Origin: Otis tarda
Taxonomy: Eukaryota; Chordata; Aves; Otidiformes; Otididae
NCBI GenBank assembly: GCA_026413225.1
Contig: CM048591.1
Span: 46,893,803-46,957,802, forward strand
Direction: 5' to 3'
Length of the DNA: 64,000 nt
Shown here: piece by piece, positions 1 through 12,509 of the stretch
Layout of the letters: every line of letters begins with the position of its first letter
How positions within the stretch are numbered: the first letter of the stretch is position 1
Position numbers and translations under genes: made by a program
Notes under the pieces: generated by a model
What the model was told of the DNA's origin: nothing
Seen by the model: the letters and a program-made list of their open reading frames with translations, nothing else
Database searches by the model: none

Positions 1-17
1 TTGTCTTCAATAAACTG

Positions 18-33
18 ATATATATATATATAT
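18..33. repeat. (AT)n microsatellite
   Basis: Eight uninterrupted AT dinucleotides lie near the left edge. The rest of the first 620 bases is AT-rich sequence in which I see no gene or recognisable repeat. Confidence 0.9.
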
Positions 34-621
34 TGGATATATTTTTATGTCTTGCTTTATTTTGGGCATGGAATTCCTGGGATGGGGTGGGGGCCAGAGG
101 TGGAGAGAAGTAGTAAAACAAAGTAATTTTTTCCACCGAATTCCATTTCACATTCTGCAGTGCTTTCTGAGACTCTTTTAATTCCACTTCAAGGGTGAAG
201 ACATCTCCCACATGTCAAAGTCTGTCTTCCTTAAGTCCCTGAGGACAGCTCCATGCTGAATAACTGTCAGAAGAATCTCAAGCTTTATTTTGTTAAAGTC
301 TTTGTTACCTTGTCTGCTGAATAATAGCAAAACATATATCAGGTGTGACTTAACCTTTCCAGAGAAAGGTGCTCTCAGGCTCCTAAATATCATCTCCACC
401 ATTCTATGTCAGCAGCCCTGAACAAAACAGCAGTAGGTGATTGCTGCAGATACAGGTCAGCAGTTCTGCAAAAGGGGGTTTTGCTGAATAAGGTCCACAG
501 TATCAGTTAAATAATCTTTGATTCACAATCTCCTCCTGTATCCTTATTCTGAAACATTTCCATTTGCTAAAATGAAATTGTTTAAAAAAGAATTTGTCTT
601 GGTGTGTGTTGTGAGAGGAAA

Positions 622-1510
622 GTGATACCTTTCAAGTATCTCTGTGCTTGGCAAGATCATGGAACAGATCCTCCTAGAAGCTGTGCTGAGACACATGAAG
701 GACAGGGAGGTGGTTTGAGACAGCCAGCATGGCTTCACCAAGGGTAAGTCCTCCCTGACCAACCTAGTGGCATTCTATGATGGAGTGACTACATCAGTGG
801 ACAACAGAAGAGCTACTGATGTTATCTTCCAAGGGAATATCATCCAGAGGGACCTGGACAAGTTCAAGGAGTGGGTTCATGTGGACCCCATGAGGTTCAA
901 TAAGACCAATTGCAAGGTCTTGCACCTGAGTCAGGGCAACCCTGAGTATCAATACGGGCTGGGGGATGAAGGAATTAAATGCAGCCCTGCCCAGAAAGAC
1001 TTGAAAATATTGGTGGATGAAAAGCTGGATGTGAGCCAGCAATGTGAAGCAGCAGCCCAGAACACCAATTGTATCCTGTATTGAAAGAAGCATGGCCAGC
1101 AGGTCAAGGGAGGTGATTCTACCCGCCCTGTTTCACTGTGGTGAGACCCCACCTGGAGTACTGTGTCCAGCTCTGGAGACTTCAGCACAGGAAAGACACG
1201 GACTAGTTGGAAAGGAGGAGTTCAGAGGAGACCCACAGAAATGCTTAGAGGGTTGTACCCCCTCTCCTATGAAGGCAGGCTCAGAGAGTTGGAGTTCTTC
1301 AGCCTGGAGAAGAGGATCCAGGGAGACCTTTTTGTGGGCTTCCAGTACTTAAAGGGGGCTTATAAGAAATATGAGGACAAATTTCTTAGCAGGACCTGTA
1401 GCAATAGGACAAGGAGCGATAATTTTAATCTAGATTAGACATGAGAAAAAAAATTTACAATGAGGGTAGTGAAGCACTGGAACATGTTGCCCAGACAGGT
1501 GATGAATAAG
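622..1510 (+). mobile_element. CR1 LINE fragment, ORF2 RT region with internal deletion
   Basis: This is a sense-strand CR1 copy. Its translation, in broken frames, matches the ORF2 protein encoded at 12509-15439. It starts in the RT segment before motif A ([13 protein letters not shown]), runs through QHGFTKGKS-like and FYDGVTTSVD-like residues, and then jumps at about 826-838 straight to the IQRDLDKF-like segment. Motif A, motif B and the catalytic FADD box are therefore missing. Downstream it covers the ORF2 C-terminal region (CIKRSMASRSREV-like, RELEFFSLEKR-like) with several frame breaks. It fades out near 1510 without the 3'UTR or octamer tail, so it is truncated at both ends. The edges are approximate and the copy is dead. 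Confidence 0.9.
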
Positions 1511-4500
1511 TAACAGACATTCTATCACACTACCTTTAGAAATTCCTTTGACAGCATAGATCTTGAACCTCTAATCACAAAAAACATTATCCACACTGCC
1601 GTGCTTCCTGTCCTGTACTGGCTTATCCCCAGTTGATGGAAACAAGAAATCTGCTGAACAATTTAGGAATCGTTCAGGCAGATCCCTCATGTTCCGAGTT
1701 TGTACATACTGGAAATTCAAAGCAAACCTCAGTACAAATCAGTACTGTAAATCAATAATGCAAAGAAGCCTCAAAAAGTAAAAACTGGGATTTTAAACTA
1801 TATGCAAATGTGTGCCATTAAAGAAAGACCAACTAGTTTTGAAGAGCACGGTAAGATAGATACAAGATATGTTCATATATCTGTCTGTTGACCTACATGA
1901 TAAACAAGAAGTCAAAAGGAGATTTGTTTTTCTGTATGGAGCATATGGAAAAAGGGAATAAGGAGAAGAAGCTTCCCAAAACACTCCCTGATTGGTAGAA
2001 GGAAGAAAATTCTCCCTGAAACTGTTGTATGCTTACCTCCAGCTTCTGTAGACAGACAACAGCAAGGAAGGATATCCAGAAAGCATGACATTGCCAAGAT
2101 AATCTGCCAGTAAAAGCAAGGGATTCTTCATGCACTGCAAAACCTGTCCTGTAACTACAACTGCACTGTACAAATACCAACATGCAGCATCTATTGATCC
2201 AGGTATTGGATTAATCTTGACTGCCAATGGTGTGTGAGATACAAAGTCTCTACAGATGATGCATTGCATGTACTCTTAAAGATAAGAAAAATGTGTTTAG
2301 GAAACAGGTAGTTCAACCCACCTCCAGAGATACAGCAAATGAGCAAGCCTCTGCACTCTGTAACTGTTCATTAACAAGCAATGACCTATCCACCTTCCCC
2401 TGGTGAGGACCAGACACTTTTCATACCTTTAAGGATGTAACCCTGGAAAAGTAGTGAGCAGAGATTACTCGTCTCCTCTATGTGTGGAACATCCAAGTCC
2501 AATATGAACATGATACCTACTAAACAGTGGATAGAAGAAGGAATACCTTCAAGGAAGGGGGCAGCTATGGAGAACCAGGTAGTCTCAAGGCATTTTGGTA
2601 ACTTAGCTAGTAAGACTGAACTAAACAATTTCCTACCTTGGAAGGATTATTTAGCATATTTATTTGTCAATAATGTGTCTTGTATTTCATATTTTCATAA
2701 GAAAAATGAATTCTTTCTTTTTTTTTTCCTGGTTTTGTTTAGACTACAAGATGCTAAAGCATATCCTAGATGAGAATTAAAAGTTACTAAATTTGAAATT
2801 GATATAATTTATTTAAGTTTTACAAGCACAAACCTTTTATACTTGAATATGATGTCTTTGAAGCTGTATAAGGATTCATTTGGAAGCAGAATTCAAGGAA
2901 GTACTACATATTTTCACAGTATGTTCTTCACTCTGCATATAGGACAAAATAAATCATTATCAGGGACAAGAAATAAGACAGGAATTGTCATGACCCCTGC
3001 TAAAAATTTCCACAAGTCCAAACTTCTTACCAGCCTCATGCCCTAGTAGGGATCAAATATCAGACTGAGGTATTCCCCAAAGTGGAAGTGGTTTCTCAAG
3101 TCTTTCCTTTGAGTGACAGTTTTCTGTGAAGCCACCATTAGTTCAGCATGTTTCCTGGCAGTTCTCCATTTTCATTACTGACACCTGGGCAACCATGAGC
3201 TAGATAACCAGTTATATCCTGCTATTATGCAGAAAGTAAGAGTGAGGCAACACAGCACAGTGAAACATAGAAGCCAAATTACTATTCTTTGTAGTAACAC
3301 CAGCTCCGCGACTGGAAGGTGTCATGGGAGCAGAAAGGAAGAACAACCTGACTTAGTTGGGACAGTGAGCAATGCCAAAGTTAAGAAATTTGCTCCATCA
3401 GCCTGCCCACTGACACTTGTAGTTCACGAGTAATACTGAACTTGACCAAGACCTCTTCTAGAAAATCTTTTCATAATATTACTCCTTAAAAGGCTGAGTA
3501 TCAGTTTTCACATCATGGCACATGTAGGCCAGAAAACTTAGGCTTCAACTAGTTTTAAAGCTTGACTGCAGATTTAGCATTAGAATCAGGGTTTTACACT
3601 CTCAAATGAAGCAATATTCTGTAATACTGCCAGCAGAAGCCAGACAACAGCAGCCCTACAGTATAGATGATAACAACTGTGGAGAGGTTATGAACATATT
3701 TAATCTCTGAAACCTTTACTGAGACCTGGATGACCAATTTTGCTCAGAGTTCAAAAATAAGAAACAAATCTACTCTGCATCGACTTTCTCTGCCTCAAAA
3801 CCAGAGTGACTGCCTACCTGGTTGTGAACTAAGACATAATTTATCAGAACTCCCTGACCTGTAAACTCCCTTTAGAATGCCTCAACGTTTCCCACCCTTT
3901 CTCTCAAAAGATGTTTTGTGAGCAGTAATAGCGAATGCTTTAGTTACGAAATACTGTAAGGCCAGGAGGCACGTAAGCACATACCCAACAAAGCCATCCT
4001 TGCACTGAAACATTTAGGGACAGTTCTTCCTTATACTTAAGGAAATATTTGCCTAAGCAGCCTGTGTTGAACTTATCCTGGCACACCAGAGTTGTCTCAA
4101 GTTTGAGAGAGTCTACTTAGATTTCTGTACCAGGGTAGAAATTGCTTCGTAAGTCTTCCTGTTTCATCCATTGATAGACAGCATATGTTATCCTCTTCTT
4201 TTGAAAGCAAGAAGACAAGAACAAAATATCTCTCTTTAATCAGCATTCTTAAGGAAAGGTCAACGGAGTATTTTGACCGGGTTCTGTATATTTGGTATTC
4301 TTTCAAAATGTGATTAGAAAAGGAATATCCTCACCTGATTTACCTATTCTATTAGACTTACTAAATTGTGTGAATGAAAATAATATACTTCGTAAAAGAA
4401 ACTAATATGGGAACAGTATTAAATACAGATCACATGCTATTAAGAGAATATTTTTTTCAACATGTTGCCTTAACTGTGTTTTAAATGACTGTTAACTCAA

Positions 4501-7500
4501 GTGTTCATTAGGTACCTAATAGTTACAGATCAGCAAGGAGACTGTAGTATGATCTTCAGTTTCACTTTTGCCAAGTGGAAGTCAGATAAAACATTCAAGA
4601 TTGAAAACTCTTTAATATAGACTCTCATTGATTTTAGTAGTTGTAATAGCAAAAGTAGCATTAGATACAAGTAAGTGCTTCTCTGAAAGCATTTTCTCAA
4701 TTTACAATGTATGTGGAAGTTTGAGGAGCAGTTCCCAGCTAACACAATTAAATTAACAGAGTTAAAAAAGCTAAATTCCACATCGTACTACTGTGTGAAT
4801 CCCTGCTGGTTTAACGAATAAACGTGGCATTGGCACATCTAATATTAGATTTTTAATGTATGCTTCTCCTAGTACCTCTAACCGTTGCTGACGTCTGCTT
4901 ATCTAACATCGACTGAAAAGCAATCTGTAGAGAGTTTATTCAAGGCTATTTCTTCCTCATTTTCCACTTCAGGCTTCACTTTTTCACTGACTGCATGTCT
5001 AATAACTCACACAGTTTTGGTTTTTCCATGCTTTTCTCAAAAATAAGATAATTTAGAACAAAAATAAAAGACACAGGGCAACACAAGATTGTAAATATGG
5101 AATGTCTTGTGTAGAAGTAGAATTCAAATAACCAGCTAGGGAAAGAAGGTGATGGAAGAAGGTCAGACTGAGTGACAGAGCCCTATGCAATCAAGACAGC
5201 AAACAACTGCCTTCACTGTCTCTTTTGCTGAGATTATAGCCCCTATGAGTATTGTAAGTGAGATGAGAGGTTCACCTAGCCTGGCATCCCACAAAACAGT
5301 CAGTTATCTCCAGAAAATTAAGTAGAAGGTAAGTGTAATATTTTCCAGGATTCTTATCTTGCCGTGATTTGTAGCTTACACTTAGGTTAGAAGTGGGAGT
5401 TTAACAGCTCTTGAACTTTTTTTCTGTCAATCTGTCCAGTTACTTTAGCCTAGCTAAGCTTCCTATGTTAACTGAAATTTACGACAAAAACTCCCAAAGC
5501 TTTCTGGTGTTTTCTGCAAAGAGTGGCTGCCTTCTACAGGAGGTGCAAGGTAAACTGAGGATGGGTCTTCAGGCACTTGCTGCAAGTATCAGCAGATTGG
5601 TTCAGAAAGCATCTTGATAGATTCAAGGAAGAAAAAGTCGCTAGATGCAACAGACACTATACTTACCTTCAGGAGGTCCTACACCACAAGTCACCAGAGA
5701 CTGGGAAAACGTTGCTACATGTAATTTTTCCATTGTTTTTATAGTCTTTTCTCCACAGCCACTATCAGACACTGTCAAGCATGGGAGAACAGTCTTGATA
5801 CACATAACTATTGCTATTTATATTAAGTACAGTCTCACATTCATATATATAGGTCTAATTATGACTTGCTAATTAACTGGTCTTTTTCACTGAGATCTAG
5901 ATTACATTGCTCTCTGCAGAACAAAATGACGGTGCCTTAGTGTTTCTCAAGCAGACAAAACTATAGAGAGAGAAAAGTCAACCAAGAAGTACAACATATA
6001 ATCCTTATTAATATTCACTCAATGTCTAGGAAACTGTAGTCTGAAAATAAATACATAGATATAGTCTGACAATGCGTGTGTAAAAAAAAGGTACAGTTAG
6101 GTTTAAACATTCCATAGAATATCTTCTGTGTTTCTGAGATTAGAGATTCCAGATTCATGCTTTAATTACATGTATAAATACCTTAGCAAATGAAACAATA
6201 GCTGTCAATTATTGTATTACAAAGTTCTAATTCACATGATGTACACCAATCTGAGAAGTATTTTGAGATGTAATTTAGTTCAGTAATAAACCAAGCAATG
6301 CAGTTTATCAAAACTAACAAGGTACTTTCATTTTCATTCTGAATTTTCCTTACGTATTACTGAAGACACCTTCCATGACGAGCACAGCATAATGGTCTTT
6401 TTCCTTAACTTGACAAGTTGACCAGGCTCTATTACTTATTAAGATGTTGCTAAAATGTAAAGACATTGTGCAAATTAAGAAATGCTAATATTAATAATAG
6501 TTACCTGACATGATACTCACGCTGTCATCTTCTGCAGAAAGTATGACACAGAATGAAACAAGGAAACAGAACAGAACAAGTCATGGAAACCATGCCACTA
6601 ACTTCAAGCAATTATTATTATGGGAATATAAATGGTTTAGGTAATGGCAAAACGATGGTTGCTATGAGAGCACAGACACACAAAAAAACCCTAAATTGAT
6701 CCCTAGGTACCTATTCCTTAATTGCATGGAAGATAACTTGAACCATTCAAAGCCTGAGTGGGGACTTGTATAAATCACAGGACTTCACAGGACTTCAGTG
6801 AACCCAGAGCAGAGAAAGTGAGTGCCCAGTATCAGATGTCTTCCTACCTTTGCCAATAATGAAAAAAAACAAAAAAAAAACCCCCAAAAAAACAAAACAA
6901 AAAAAAAAAGAGTAAAGAGTTCAGAATGAGTTAACAAGCAGGGAGCCAGGAAAGCAAGAACAAATACCTGACAGGGGTATTTGCCGCACAGTCACAGAAG
7001 AACATGACAAGCTGACAATTAGGACACTACAAAGCACCAGCACCTAGAAAGGTAGGGAGATCAAATAGTAGCAAGACTTGCATTGTAGTTAAGTTTCTTC
7101 TACCCCTCCAGACTCAGCACAGCCACTAGAAAATGGTCTTTCTTCTTGCTGTGGTTTAACACCCATGTCATGGTTTAACACTTCACTATTTTGGCAAACT
7201 TTAGCTGCAACAGCTTTATAAAATTCTCTTGTTATGCCTGTAGCAGCTACAGATTTTCAAGAGCTGGGGTATTTCTACATATCTGATCTAATATGACCAC
7301 TTCACAAAAAAAAAAAGGTGAATGCCCATAAAGTCGTAAAGTAGATACTCTATGTAGGTGGAAACTGCTTCAGCTGCAATTTGTTCTGCTTATCAGCATT
7401 TCCTTTCTATCAGTTAAGTTACAGATTCAGTAATGAAGGCAAGTGTTACAGTAAGCAGACAGACAGTTGTGCCTGAGGTTTAGCTAAATGCACAGCATGT

Positions 7501-7912
7501 GAGAAATTACTGGACATCACGTGATAAACTATTGAATGTAAAAAATGAGAGTGGGAAGCTGATAAGGCTTAGAGAGAATGCCATGAGGAGTGGGTGGATT
7601 TCACAGACGTTTAAGGGGAGTTCAAAAAGAGTACTGAGGGCTTTTAGGGGACAGAATGATGCAAGATATGTTCTTGCCCCAGAATCCTTTGACAAAAATT
7701 TGCTACACATTTCCATTTTTCTGCAAAATGTTTGGCTTGTGCATAGTGAAAGTCTGCCTGAATTCTGTCATCACCTCTTACAATTTTAAAAAGAAAACTC
7801 ATTTTATCTCCCAAAATTCACTGGCTTGCTCAGGACTTAAAATTAACTTGTTTTATTTAAAATATTTTTGAGCAGACAGTTGGCTGCTGAAGCTCCTGGT
7901 TAAAGGTATTCA
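1511..7912. other. AT-rich non-coding stretch, no gene recognised
   Basis: About 6.4 kb of AT-rich sequence with only short open frames (under 100 codons), none resembling a known protein. It contains homopolymer A tracts (for example 6858-6912) and a 10-bp duplication near 6777-6796. I see no transposon signature. Confidence 0.6.
6858..6912. repeat. A-rich low-complexity tract
   Basis: Runs of A are interrupted by single C or short C runs. It could be an old poly-A or simple-repeat expansion. No retroposed body is recognisable upstream on either strand. Confidence 0.8.
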
Positions 7913-8687
7913 ATGCAAATCTCATTAAGTTCAACAAGGCCAAGTGCAAGGTCCTTTACATGGGTCAGGGCAATCCCAAGCACAAACACAGGATGGGCAG
8001 AGAGTGGATTGACAGCAGTTCTGAGGAGAAGGACGTGGGACTGCTGGTGGATGAAAAGCTCAACATAAGCCGGCAATGTGTGCTTGCAGCCCAGAAAACC
8101 AACCGTATCCTGGACTGCATCAAAAAGAGCATGGCCAGCAGGTCAAGGGAAATGATTCTCTCCCTCTGCTCCACTCTTGTGAGACCCCTGCATCCAGCTC
8201 TGGAGACCCCAAGGTAAGAAGTACACAGACATGCTCAAGCTAGTCAAGAGGAGGGTCACAAAAATGATCAGAGGGCTGGAGCACCCCTCCTATGAGGACA
8301 GGCTGACAGAGTTGGGGCTGCTCAGCCTGGAGAAGACAAGGCTCCGGGGAGACATTATTGCAGCCTTTCAATACTTAGAGGAGGCTTATAAGAAAGATGA
8401 CAAACTTTTTACCAGGGCCTGATGTGATAGGACAAGGTGTAATGGTTTTAAACTAGAAGGATCTAGATTCAGAATAGATATAAGGAAGAAATTTTTACAG
8501 CATCAGTGATGAAACACTGGAACAGATTGCCCAGACAGATGGTAGATGCCCCATCCCTGGAAACATTCAAGGCCAGTTTGGATGGGGTTCTGAGTAACCT
8601 GATCTAACTGAAGATGTCCCTGTTCCTTACAGGGGAGTTGGACTAGATGACCTTTAAACATCCCTTCCAACCCAAACTATTCTATGA
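7913..8687 (+). mobile_element. CR1 LINE, 5'-truncated 3' end
   Basis: A sense CR1 copy that begins in the ORF2 segment just after the RT catalytic box (NLIKFNKAKCKVL-like). It continues through the C-terminal connection domain and ends with the 3'UTR and a single TTCTATGATT tail unit. Frames 7960-8217 and 8231-8422 carry the two best-preserved pieces; frameshifts separate them. Near 8000 it encodes an Arg codon (AGA) at the position where the longer copy at 12216-15550 has its TGA stop, which makes it a useful sibling for reading that lesion. The 5' truncation is typical of LINE integration. Confidence 0.93.
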
Positions 8688-9203
8688 TTAGCTGATTCAT
8701 TCTATTCAATTGAAAATCATCCCTTGCCATGCATAATTGTGAGAATGAAATGTAACAAAAATTAAGACTAAATCTGTGGCAAAATTGTCAAATTTACAGT
8801 CTAAGACAAGTTCTTACACACATCTGAGCCACATTCTGAATTGCAGTAAGTCTACACCACCAGCCTTCACTGTCTGAGGACCACAACTCCAATCCACAGC
8901 TATAGTTCATCCTACAAGCCCAGGTTGTGGTACAGCAGTGTTTGAACAACAAGGCTTTGCAACTGATCGAAGTTACTGGCTCCAACTTGCTCGCTATAGC
9001 ACACAAGGCCTAAGAGAAAGGCACAGAATCCTAAGACAGATTGAAACAAAAACCTGTTAAATTTAGATTATTATTTGATTTTTTATTATTTCAATTGTTA
9101 ATGTATCAAGATGCATTTTTCCACTTCCAGTGTTTTGAGTGCAGCATCCTTTTCAGTAATATTATTATCTAACACTATGGGAGCAGTTCTGTGAACAGAA
9201 CAG
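8688..9203. other. Non-coding spacer
   Basis: AT-rich sequence between a CR1 tail and an LTR. Only one 70-codon open frame is present, without recognisable similarity. Confidence 0.5.
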
Positions 9204-9376
9204 TCTTGTGGTTTTGTTTAGTGAGGGGGGCTACAGTGGTAGCTTCTGTAGGAAACTGGTAGAAGTTGTTTCCCCTTTGTCCAGTGGACTCGGCCGGGCC
9301 TAGGGCAGACCTGCTGCTGGCCAAGGCTGAGCCAATTGGCAGCAGAATGTCCCGTGATAATGCCTCTGTGATAACG

Positions 9377-9383
9377 TATTTAA
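9377..9383 (+). promoter_or_regulatory. TATA-like box of the LTR
   Basis: TATTTAA followed by a purine-rich AGAAGGGG stretch. It is conserved at 28923-28929 in the sibling LTR and, inverted, near 16562 in the antisense copy. Its position, roughly 175 bp into the LTR, fits a U3 promoter. Confidence 0.6.
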
Positions 9384-10005
9384 GAAGGGGAAAACAGAAA
9401 AAAAAAAGAGAAGAGATGATGTGAAGCAGCTGAGCAGGGGCAGAGAGGGGGAGGCATGGGCCTCATGGGCCTTGCAGGCCTCACCCTCTGGCCTCCCGCC
9501 AGTGGGTTGACTGGGTTCAACTTGGCCTGGCCCGGCTGCAAGAAGTGGAGAGGAGACGAGATGTGAAGAGAACCTGAGAGGCGTCTGCCTGCCTGTTGTG
9601 AAGAATTTCTTGTGAGAGGAATGGCTGCAGACGCCAAGGTCAGTGAAGAAGGAGGTGGAGGAGTAATGCCGCTCCTGGCCAGAATTACCCTGCAACCCAT
9701 GGTGCAGCCCATGGTGAGGCCGGCTGTCCCCCTGCAGCCCATGGAGTTCCACAGAGGAGCAGAGATCCACCTGCAGCCTGTGGAGGACCCCACGGTGGGG
9801 AGGTGGATGCCTGAAGGAGGCTGTGGCCCGTGGGGGCAGCCATTCTGGAGATACTGCACCCCATGGAAGAAATGACCCATGCCGCAGCAGTTTCACAAAA
9901 GACTGTGGCGCATGGGTGGGACCCCACGCTGGAGCAGGGGAGGAATGTGAGGAGTTCTTCCCCCAATGATGATGTTTTCTGTCTCATTATCCTGCTATTT
10001 TTAGT

Positions 10006-10011
10006 AATAAA
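10006..10011 (+). promoter_or_regulatory. LTR polyadenylation signal
   Basis: AATAAA in the context TTAGTAATAAATGAATAG. The same signal is conserved at 28254 and 29701 on the plus strand and at 16118-16123 on the minus strand, all members of one LTR family. It would mark the R region. Confidence 0.65.
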
Positions 10012-10193
10012 TGAATAGTTTTTCTCAAGTCAAGTCTATTTTGCCCCTAATGGTAACTTTAAGGATTTCTCCCTGTCCTTATCTCAAACCTCAAGCTATT
10101 TTTCTTATATTATCTCCCCCAATTCTCCGGAAGGGTGGGGGGAGTGAGAGAGAGACTGTGCAGTCCGGTCCCAATCGGGGCTGAACTATGACA

Positions 10194-11721
10194 AACAGTT
10201 ATCCCAAAGTTCATCCTCTGCTAGGAATACCTTCCAACCACTGTTCTCACCAAATGTGAAGCACATTTGACATTCTTTTTAATGAAGCAAGCACATGACA
10301 CTGAACATATGAAAAATATTCATGAAGAGACAGTCTTCTGGCAGTCAGCCTGAGCTATCATCTGTTCTTTATAACAGCAGTGGAATAAAGGTTCTATACT
10401 CTACTTCATAGAATTTAAGTAGGGATATACTGTATTCTACTAGTGATGTTTATTGAAAAATTCTGAAAGTGGCATGTAGCTGAAGAACAGTGATGCATTT
10501 TTCTACTTTGCTGGGCTTTGGATCTCTATGCAGCACTATGAAGAAAACATTCATTTGAGCAAGTAGGGATAATTAGCTTTGAAAATTTAGACTATAAACA
10601 ACATCACATGATTATTGAGCATTCCTTTCTAAAAGTAGTTCTTATCAGCCTGGTATCAATACTAAGGTATTTGCTCATTGATAATATTAGTATTTCAAGG
10701 CTATCAGCTGACAGATGTAAGAAGAATGGTGATACTAAGGTACTGAACACAAGATATTAAGTTTAATATCCATGAAATTATGTGAACTCAGAGCTTATAT
10801 TTCTTTAAAAGCAAAAAGAAGTGACAGATCACAAATCTTCCACCTATATGGAAGATTTGTATGGAAGGCTCCATCTGCATTGCAGTAGTATAAACTGTAT
10901 TACTAATTAGTTACTGTGTAACTGATCATTTGCAGGCACTATACCGATCTGAGAGCTGCACTGTATTTACTCACCAGAACAACCTCAAAAAACTATAGAT
11001 CGAGTGAAGTATTTCTTAAAGTCCTCCAACTATAAACAGGATTCAAACTTTGTTTTACACTGTCACATCACAACAGCAATGGGATATCATCAACCAAAAG
11101 CTTTTGTTTTAAAGCAGTTACAGCTTAGGCTCCTGTACCAGAAAAAAAAATGACCACTAGATCAAGCTTTAGTAGTTTGCAAAAGGTTAAAGATCTCACT
11201 AAAACAAGCCAAAGGAGTATCTATTAGACCCAAATGCAAATTTTACACTTGCATTGTTTTGATTAAGAGGAGAAACTTTTAGTAGATGTATACCCACGGT
11301 AACCCTGTGGGATTCCCTTCTTAAAGTTTTACCTCCAAGCCAGTGTCCTTCTTTGTGCAGTGCCTCTATAAGACCTTCCATCACAAACATTTTATTAAAG
11401 CTACAACCATTCAGTATCTATAACATAACCGTAACAAGAGCACAAGCACAAAACAAGCAGACAGTATCTTGTTCTCTTCTCCCAAAATAACAGAGACAGT
11501 GACAGCATTCCTTAAGTACTTTGCTACCTCAAGACCCCAGTGGTGCTATATGCAATTTACAGAAGCACATGCACAGCACTAATTCTCTGCAGTTTAACTT
11601 TGTCTGTAAATCTCATAGCCTATCTTCCACTGAAGTTTAGTGATAGAATTCTCAGCATTTTGAAGACATACAGATTTAAATGAAATCCCCCTTATCCTAC
11701 AGCATTAACTGACAAAGAAGA
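10194..11721. other. AT-rich non-coding stretch
   Basis: No gene or transposon recognised. It holds the 12-bp perfect hairpin listed at 10831-10860. Confidence 0.5.
10831..10860. repeat. Perfect 12-bp inverted repeat with a 6-nt loop
   Basis: The left arm ACAAATCTTCCA (10831-10842) and right arm TGGAAGATTTGT (10849-10860) are exact reverse complements around a six-base loop. They lie in otherwise unremarkable AT-rich sequence. No transposon end or terminator function is apparent. Confidence 0.9.
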
Positions 11722-12215
11722 GCAGCTATGGAGCTCTGGACTTTGGAGAAGGTCCAGAGGAGGGCCACAAAGATGATAAAAGGGCTGGAGCACCTCTCTT
11801 ATGAGGACAGGCTGAGAGAGTTGGGGCTGTTCAGCTTGGAGAAGAGAAGGCTCTGGAGAGACCTTATAGCGGTCTTCCAGTACCTCAAGGGGGCCTACAA
11901 GAAAGATGGGGAAAGGCTGTTTAGTAGGGCCTGTTGCAATAGGACAAGGAGTAATGGTTTTAAAATAGAGGGGGGAAGATTTAGATTGGAAATTAGGAAA
12001 AAATTTTTTACAATGCGAGTTACAGATCACTGGAACAGGTTGCCCAGAAAGGTGGTGGAAGCCCCATCCCTGGAAACGTTCAAGGCCAGGCTGGATGAGG
12101 CTCTGAGCAACCTGATCTAGTTGGGGATGTCCCTGCTCCTTGCAGGGGGATTGGACTAGATGACCTTTAAAGGTCCCTCCCAAGTCTAACATTTCTATGA
12201 TTCTATGATTCTATT
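11722..12215 (+). mobile_element. CR1 LINE, 5'-truncated 3' end with intact C-terminal ORF2 frame
   Basis: A sense CR1 copy starting in the ORF2 C-terminal connection region. An uninterrupted 130-codon frame (11728-12120) reads [24 protein letters not shown], then ends at the natural ORF2 terminus (SNLI and stop). It has no frameshift, so the copy is relatively young. The 3'UTR hairpin (CCCTGC and GCAGGG arms at about 12131-12147) and about three ATTCTATG octamers follow. The last octamer runs directly into the ORF1 sequence of the next CR1 at 12216, with no spacer, giving a head-to-tail pair. Confidence 0.95.
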
Positions 12216-12509
12216 ATCAAAAGGGACTTCAGAGCCCTGGGCTCTACAGTCAAAGACTCTGGGGCTCAAGTGGTATTCTCCTCCATCCTCCCGGTCGAAG
12301 GGCAAGGGCCTGAAAGGGCCAGGCGTATCTGGCAAGTCAACTCGTGGCTCAGGGAGTGGTGTTACAGCCAGGGCTTTGGGTATCTTGACCATGGGGCGTG
12401 CTTTGAGAAGCCCGGGCTGCTAGGGCAGGATGGCGTACACCTAAATGAGAAGGGCAAGAGTGTGCTTGGACGTAGGCTTGCCAGACTTGTCCGGAGGGCT
12501 TTAAACTAG
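12216..12509 (+). pseudogene. CR1 ORF1 C-terminal fragment (esterase-type domain)
   Basis: An open frame of 97 codons with no start of its own ends at TAG 12507-12509. It contains a GAQVVFSSILPV-like strand, a WLREWCYSQGFGYLDHG-like segment and a DGVHLN box. CR1 ORF1 proteins carry an SGNH-hydrolase (esterase) domain, and the D-x-x-H of this box fits the catalytic Asp/His block of that fold. The upstream nucleophile Ser block is missing because of the 5' truncation, so the remnant cannot be a working enzyme. Its stop codon overlaps the first base of the ORF2 open frame, consistent with the compact CR1 gene order. Confidence 0.85.

Larger units (their letters stand above)
9204..10193 (+). mobile_element. 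Solo LTR of an endogenous retrovirus (same family as 28748-29889)
   Basis: A 990-bp GC-rich block whose start (TCTTGTGG, against TGTTCTGG in the sibling) and end (GAACTATGACA) match the LTR at 28748-29889 along the whole length. It is flanked by a perfect 5-bp duplication, AACAG, at 9199-9203 and 10194-10198. No internal region, primer-binding site or second LTR is attached, so it is a solo LTR formed by LTR-LTR recombination. It has a TATA-like box at 9377 and an AATAAA signal at 10006. Between them are GC-rich degenerate repeats around CTGCAGCCCATGG-type units (about 9690-9930), which account for length differences between family members. The first dinucleotide is TC rather than the canonical TG, probably a later mutation. 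Confidence 0.9.

Noticed and set aside
7165..7185. TGTCATGGTTTAACA resembling the inverted end of the LTR at 25769-26424
   Set aside because: Only about 15 bases match and the sequence beyond does not continue as an LTR. A short direct repeat of TGGTTTAACAC explains it.
9612..9875. Plus-strand 87-codon frame starting with ATG in the solo LTR
   Set aside because: It lies in the GC-rich repeat part of the LTR and its translation is low-complexity repeats. The sibling LTR does not preserve it well.
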